Made by a program: the position numbers and the translations under genes
Assembly: GCF_003428885.1 (NCBI RefSeq)
Contig: NZ_QQRU01000004.1
Location: 62,001-126,000 of the forward strand
Source of the DNA: Streptococcus sp. LQJ-218
GTDB lineage: Bacteria; Bacillota; Bacilli; Lactobacillales; Streptococcaceae
DNA length: 64,000 nt
Direction: 5' to 3'
Shown: in pieces, positions 60,456-64,000 of the stretch
Numbering within the stretch: the stretch's first letter is position 1
Layout: every line of letters begins with the position of its first letter
Notes under the pieces: model-generated
Database searches by the model: none
Told to the model about the DNA's origin: nothing
What the model saw: only the letters and a program-made list of their open reading frames with translations

Positions 60456-60496
60456 AGAGAGAATAAGTTTTTTTAGTAAGACAAAGGAGAAAATAG

Positions 60497-61203
60497 ATGA
60501 TTTATGCAGGAATTCTTGCTGGTGGAACTGGCACACGCATGGGAATCAGTAACTTGCCAAAACAATTTTTAGAGCTAGGTGATCGACCTATCTTGATTCA
60601 TACAATTGAGAAATTTGTCTTGGAACCAAGCATTGAAAAAATTGTAGTTGGTGTTCATGGAGACTGGGTTTCCCATGCAGAGGATCTTGTAGAAAAATAT
60701 CTTCCTCTTCATAAGGAACGTATCATCATTACAAAGGGTGGTGCTGACCGCAATACAAGTATTGAGAAATCATTGAAGTCATTGATGCTTCTTGTCCGCT
60801 TACTCCAGAGGATATCGTAGTTACACACGATTCTATTCGCCCATTTATTACACTTCGCATGATTCAGGACAATATCCAACTTGTCCAAAATTATAACGCA
60901 GTGGATACAGTAGTAGAAGCGGTTGATACTATCGTTGAAAGTACCAATGGTCAATTTATTACAGATATCCCAAATCGTACTCACCTTTATCAAGGACAAA
61001 CACCTCAAACATTCCGTGGCAAGGATTTCATGGACCTTTACATTTCTCTCTCTGCTGAAGAGAAGGAAATCTTGACAGATGCATGTAAAATCTTTGTGTT
61101 CAAAGGAAAAGATGTGGCCTTGGCGAAGGGTGAATATTCAAATCTAAAAATCACAACCGTAACAGATTTGAAAATTGCAAAAAGTATGATTGAGAAAGAC
61201 TAG
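60497..61203 (+). pseudogene. tarI: tarI, ribitol-5-phosphate cytidylyltransferase, frameshifted
   Basis: The first 93 codons read as TarI/IspD family (LAGGTGTRMGISNLPKQFLE, GGADRNTSIEK). At 60767-60769 a run of three A, where the family needs four (GAGAAAATC), shifts the frame and leads to a stop at 60820. The correct frame resumes at once as IEVIDASCPLTPEDIVVTHD and continues to MIEKD at 61203. TarI makes CDP-ribitol for the choline-bearing teichoic acids and should be essential in this group. A sequencing error in a homopolymer is therefore as likely as a real mutation. Confidence 0.9.
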
Positions 61204-61207
61204 TAAA

Positions 61208-62230
61208 ATGATTAATCAAATTTATCAACTAACAAAGCCCAAGTTTATCAATGTCAAATACCAGGAAGAGGCTATTGATCAAGAGAATCATATCCTCATC
61301 CGTCCTAATTATATGGCAGTCTGTCATGCGGATCAGCGTTACTACCAAGGAAAACCTGATCCAAAGATTTTGAATAAAAAACTTCCAATGGCAATGATTC
61401 ACGAGTCATGTGGAACCGTTATTTCTGACCCGACAGGAACTTATGAGATTGGGCAAAAAGTTGTTATGATTCCGAATCAGCCTCCGATGCAGAGCGATGA
61501 AGAATTCTATGAAAACTACATGACAGGGACCCATTTCTTGTCTAGTGGATTTGATGGCTTTATGAGAGAGTTTGTCTCTCTCCCTAAAGACCGTGTTGTG
61601 GCTTACGATGCTATCGAAGATACGGTTGCAGCCATTACAGAGTTTGTTAGCGTTGGTATGCATGCTATGAATCGTCTATTGACCCTTGCTCATAGCAAGC
61701 GGGACCGAATTGCCGTTATCGGAGATGGAAGTTTAGCTTTTGTGGTTGCAAATATTATCAACTATACTTTGCCAGAAGCAGAGATTGTAGTTATTGGTCG
61801 TCATTGGGAAAAATTAGAACTCTTCTCTTTTGCCAAAGAATGCTATATTACTGATAATATTCCTGAAGATTTGGTCTTTGACCATGCTTTTGAGTGTTGT
61901 GGTGGTGATGGTACTGGACCAGCCATTAATGACCTGATTCGCTACATTCGTCCTCAGGGAACGATTCTCATGATGGGCGTTAGCGAATATAAAGTCAATC
62001 TCAATACACGCGATGCCCTAGAAAAGGGCTTGCTCTTGGTTGGGTCCTCTCGTTCTGGTCGCATCGATTTTGAAAATGCCATCCAAATGATGGAAGTCAA
62101 GAAATTTGCCAATCGTCTTAAAAATATCCTTTATCTAGAAGAACCTGTAAGAGAAATTAAAGATATTCACCGTGTCTTTGCAACTGATTTAAACACAGCC
62201 TTTAAAACAGTGTTTAAGTGGGAAGTATAG
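61208..62230 (+). CDS. tarJ: TarJ, ribulose-5-phosphate reductase
   Basis: 340 residues of the medium-chain dehydrogenase family: zinc-site region NYMAVCHADQRYYQGK, IHESCGTVISDP, and the NADPH fold VIGDGSLAFVVANIINYTL. Reduces ribulose-5-P to ribitol-5-P, the substrate of TarI. ATG 61208, 4 bases after the tarI stop. Confidence 0.93.
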   Translation: MINQIYQLTKPKFINVKYQEEAIDQENHILIRPNYMAVCHADQRYYQGKPDPKILNKKLPMAMIHESCGTVISDPTGTYEIGQKVVMIPNQPPMQSDEEFYENYMTGTHFLSSGFDGFMREFVSLPKDRVVAYDAIEDTVAAITEFVSVGMHAMNRLLTLAHSKRDRIAVIGDGSLAFVVANIINYTLPEAEIVVIGRHWEKLELFSFAKECYITDNIPEDLVFDHAFECCGGDGTGPAINDLIRYIRPQGTILMMGVSEYKVNLNTRDALEKGLLLVGSSRSGRIDFENAIQMMEVKKFANRLKNILYLEEPVREIKDIHRVFATDLNTAFKTVFKWEV

Positions 62231-62246
62231 GTGCTGGAGGTTAATT

Positions 62247-63116
62247 GTGGAGAAAATCATAAAAGAAAACATTTCTTCCTTACTTAGTCAAGAAGAGGAA
62301 GTCCTCAGTGTTGAGCAACTGGGGGGAATGACTAATCAAAACTATTTGGTCAAAACAACAAATAAGCAATACATCGTTAAGTTCTTTGGTAAAGGGACAG
62401 AAAAACTGATCAATCGTCAAGATGAAAAGTACAATCTTGAACTACTCAAAGATTTAGACCTAGATGTCAAAAATTATCTTTTTGATATTGAAGCTGGTAT
62501 CAAAGTAAACGAGTATATCGAATCTGCCATTACGCTTGATTCAACGTCAATCAAGACCAAATTTGATAAAATTGCTCCAATATTACAAACGGTTCATGCT
62601 TCTGGCAAGGAATTAAGAGGAGAGTTTGCTCCTTTTGAAGAAATCAAAAAATACGAATCCTTGATTGAAGAGAAAATCCCTTATGCCAATTATGAAGCTG
62701 TTCGAGAAGAAGTCTTCTCCTTAGAGAAAAGACTGGCTGACTTAGGTGTTGACAGAAAATCTTGTCACATCGATTTGGTGCCTGAAAACTTTATCGAATC
62801 ACCTCAAGGACGACTTTATCTGATTGACTGGGAATATTCATCAATGAACGATCCAATGTGGGATTTGGCCTCCCTCTTTTTAGAGTCTGAATTCACTCCC
62901 CAAGAGGAAGAATCCTTCTTATCTTACTATGAAAGTGACAAAACACCTGTCTCTCGAGAAAAGATTGCAATCTATAAAATTTTACAAGATACGATTTGGA
63001 GTCTATGGACTGTCTATAAGGAAGAGCAAGGTGCAGATTTTGGTGACTATGGTGTGAATCGTTACCAAAGAGCTGTTAAAGGTTTGGCTTATTATGGAGG
63101 TTCAGATGAAAACTAA
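62247..63116 (+). CDS. licA: Choline kinase
   Basis: 289 residues, APH/choline-kinase fold: LGGMTNQNYLV nucleotide loop, catalytic CHIDLVPENFI (Brenner motif, Asp about 173) and LIDWEYSSMNDPMWDLAS (metal Asp). Phosphorylates imported choline for decoration of teichoic acids. Start GTG 62247 after CTGGAGG. Confidence 0.95.
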   Translation: MEKIIKENISSLLSQEEEVLSVEQLGGMTNQNYLVKTTNKQYIVKFFGKGTEKLINRQDEKYNLELLKDLDLDVKNYLFDIEAGIKVNEYIESAITLDSTSIKTKFDKIAPILQTVHASGKELRGEFAPFEEIKKYESLIEEKIPYANYEAVREEVFSLEKRLADLGVDRKSCHIDLVPENFIESPQGRLYLIDWEYSSMNDPMWDLASLFLESEFTPQEEESFLSYYESDKTPVSREKIAIYKILQDTIWSLWTVYKEEQGADFGDYGVNRYQRAVKGLAYYGGSDEN

Positions 63117-63984
63117 AACTGGAGTTTCTTTTGGTCTACTCTCAGGCATTTTCTGGGGTTTAGGTCTAACGATTAGTGCTTATATCTTTTCGATTTTTAC
63201 AGATTTGTCGCCCTTTGTGGTGGCTGCTGCTCACGATTTCTTGAGTATCTTTATCTTACTAGCTTTTCTTTTGATAAAAGAAGGAAAAGTTCGTCTCTCG
63301 ATTTTCTTAAATGTTCGCAATGTGAGTGTCATCGTCGGAGCCTTGCTAGCAGGACCAATCGGTATGCAGGCCAATCTTTATGCGGTTAAGTATATCGGAA
63401 GTTCCTTAGCTTCATCTGTATCGGCTATTTACCCTGCGATTTCAGTTTTATTGGCTTTCTTCTTTTTGAAGCACAAGATTTCGAAAAATACTGTGTTTGG
63501 GATTGTCTTAATTATTGCAGGGATTATTGCTCAGACCTATAAGGTTGAACAGGTCAATTCCTTCTACATTGGGATTCTCTGTGCTTTGATTTGTGCTATT
63601 GCATGGGGAAGTGAAAGTGTTCTTAGCTCTTTTGCCATGGAAAGTGAATTAAGTGAAATCGAAGCCCTTTTAATCCGTCAAGTGACTTCATTCTTGTCCT
63701 ATCTTGTGATTGTGCTCTTCTCTCATCAGTCATTTGCTGAAGTAGCTAATGGACAGTTACTAGTTCTCATGATTGTCTTTGCTGCCTTTGATATGATTTC
63801 CTACTTGGCTTATTATATCGCTATCAATCGCTTGCAACCAGCCAAGGCTACAGGCTTGAACGTGAGCTATGTAGTATGGACTGTCTTGTTTGCAGTTGTT
63901 TTCTTGGGCGCACCGCTAGATATGCTGACCATTATTACGTCACTTGTTGTCATTGCTGGAGTTTATATTATTATTAAAGAATAA
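63106..63984 (+). CDS. licB: Choline permease LicB
   Basis: 292 residues, ten-helix DMT-family transporter (GLLSGIFWGLGLTISAYIFS start, AGPIGMQANLYAVKYIGSSL). Imports choline for LicA. ATG 63106 lies inside licA after ATGGAGG, so translation is coupled (11-base overlap). Confidence 0.93.
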   Translation: MKTKTGVSFGLLSGIFWGLGLTISAYIFSIFTDLSPFVVAAAHDFLSIFILLAFLLIKEGKVRLSIFLNVRNVSVIVGALLAGPIGMQANLYAVKYIGSSLASSVSAIYPAISVLLAFFFLKHKISKNTVFGIVLIIAGIIAQTYKVEQVNSFYIGILCALICAIAWGSESVLSSFAMESELSEIEALLIRQVTSFLSYLVIVLFSHQSFAEVANGQLLVLMIVFAAFDMISYLAYYIAINRLQPAKATGLNVSYVVWTVLFAVVFLGAPLDMLTIITSLVVIAGVYIIIKE

Positions 63985-63995
63985 AGGAGATTCGT

Positions 63996-64000
63996 GTGAA
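63996..64000 (+). CDS. licC: Start of the next gene, probably licC
   Basis: AAAGGAG at 63983-63989 and GTG 63996 just before the window ends. By locus order the next gene should be licC, phosphocholine cytidylyltransferase. Only five bases are visible, so this rests on position alone. Confidence 0.4.

Larger units (their letters stand above)
59968..60496 (+). other. Gap between mntH and tarI
   Basis: 529 bases without a gene. It contains an imperfect 18-bp hairpin (60101-60150), a CiaR box (60258-60274), a second strong hairpin (60313-60372) and the proximal tarI promoter. The stretch around 60050-60085 (GGCTGGGCAAAAACTCAATT) resembles decayed transposase-end sequence common in streptococci, but is too short to assign. 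Confidence 0.5.

Overview
The window is chromosomal DNA of a Mitis-group Streptococcus. The gene content and order (guaA, an F-type ATPase in the order c-a-b-delta-alpha-gamma-beta-epsilon, macP-mtnN-rocS, pde2, crcB pair, pyrR-pyrB-carA-carB, and the tarI-tarJ-licA-licB choline locus) match pneumococcus and its relatives, and a 109-bp RUP-like repeat is present. The ATP synthase c subunit differs from the pneumococcal one as I recall it (Ile48 rather than Val48). There are also several strain-specific scars and an NRAMP transporter gene. I therefore favour a commensal such as S. mitis, S. oralis or S. infantis over S. pneumoniae. This is judged from recall of protein families; no database was searched.

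Layout. 1-4.5 kb: end of a DMT permease gene, a GntR/UTRA regulator, guaA and a U32 peptidase-family gene. 4.7-11.1 kb: the ATP synthase operon behind a consensus promoter and a cre-like site. 11.1-17.5 kb: lactonase, an orphan oligopeptide-binding lipoprotein with an apparent internal deletion, an AI-2E-family permease, a TPR protein, and the deletion scar of an amino-acid ABC transporter. 17.5-22 kb: lysS and a minus-strand group (histidine phosphatase, YbaK, DUF368, GH25). 22-28.5 kb: a plus-strand run from glmU through macP, mtnN, rocS, an exonuclease and a GDPD, closed by ybaB. 28.6-29.6 kb: a RUP-like element, a frameshifted lipoprotein gene and strong inverted repeats.

29.6-36.4 kb is a 6.8-kb integrative mobilizable element inserted in the 3' end of rpmE2, bounded by 20-bp direct repeats. 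It carries a tyrosine integrase, a divergent XRE repressor, an Xis-like protein, a RepA_N-domain protein, a Spx-like protein without its CxxC, a Rep_trans replication initiator and a MobV relaxase with a pMV158-type oriT. Between rep and mob lies a tandem array of hairpins whose minus-strand form has UUCG loops.

36.4-50 kb is housekeeping: rpmE2, pde2, flavodoxin, chorismate mutase, crcB pair, rplS, tRNA-Arg(CCT), HAD and HD hydrolases, ylxM-ffh, pyrP with a PyrR-type attenuator, rsmG, lemA-htpX, and an ABC-F gene behind an attenuator-like leader. 50-58.4 kb: a broken bacteriocin-immunity-like gene, DUF177, nth, then the pyrimidine operon with a PyrR leader and an unusually long structured carA-carB gap. 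58.6-64 kb: mntH, a CiaR-box promoter, and the choline/teichoic-acid locus in which tarI has a one-base frameshift.
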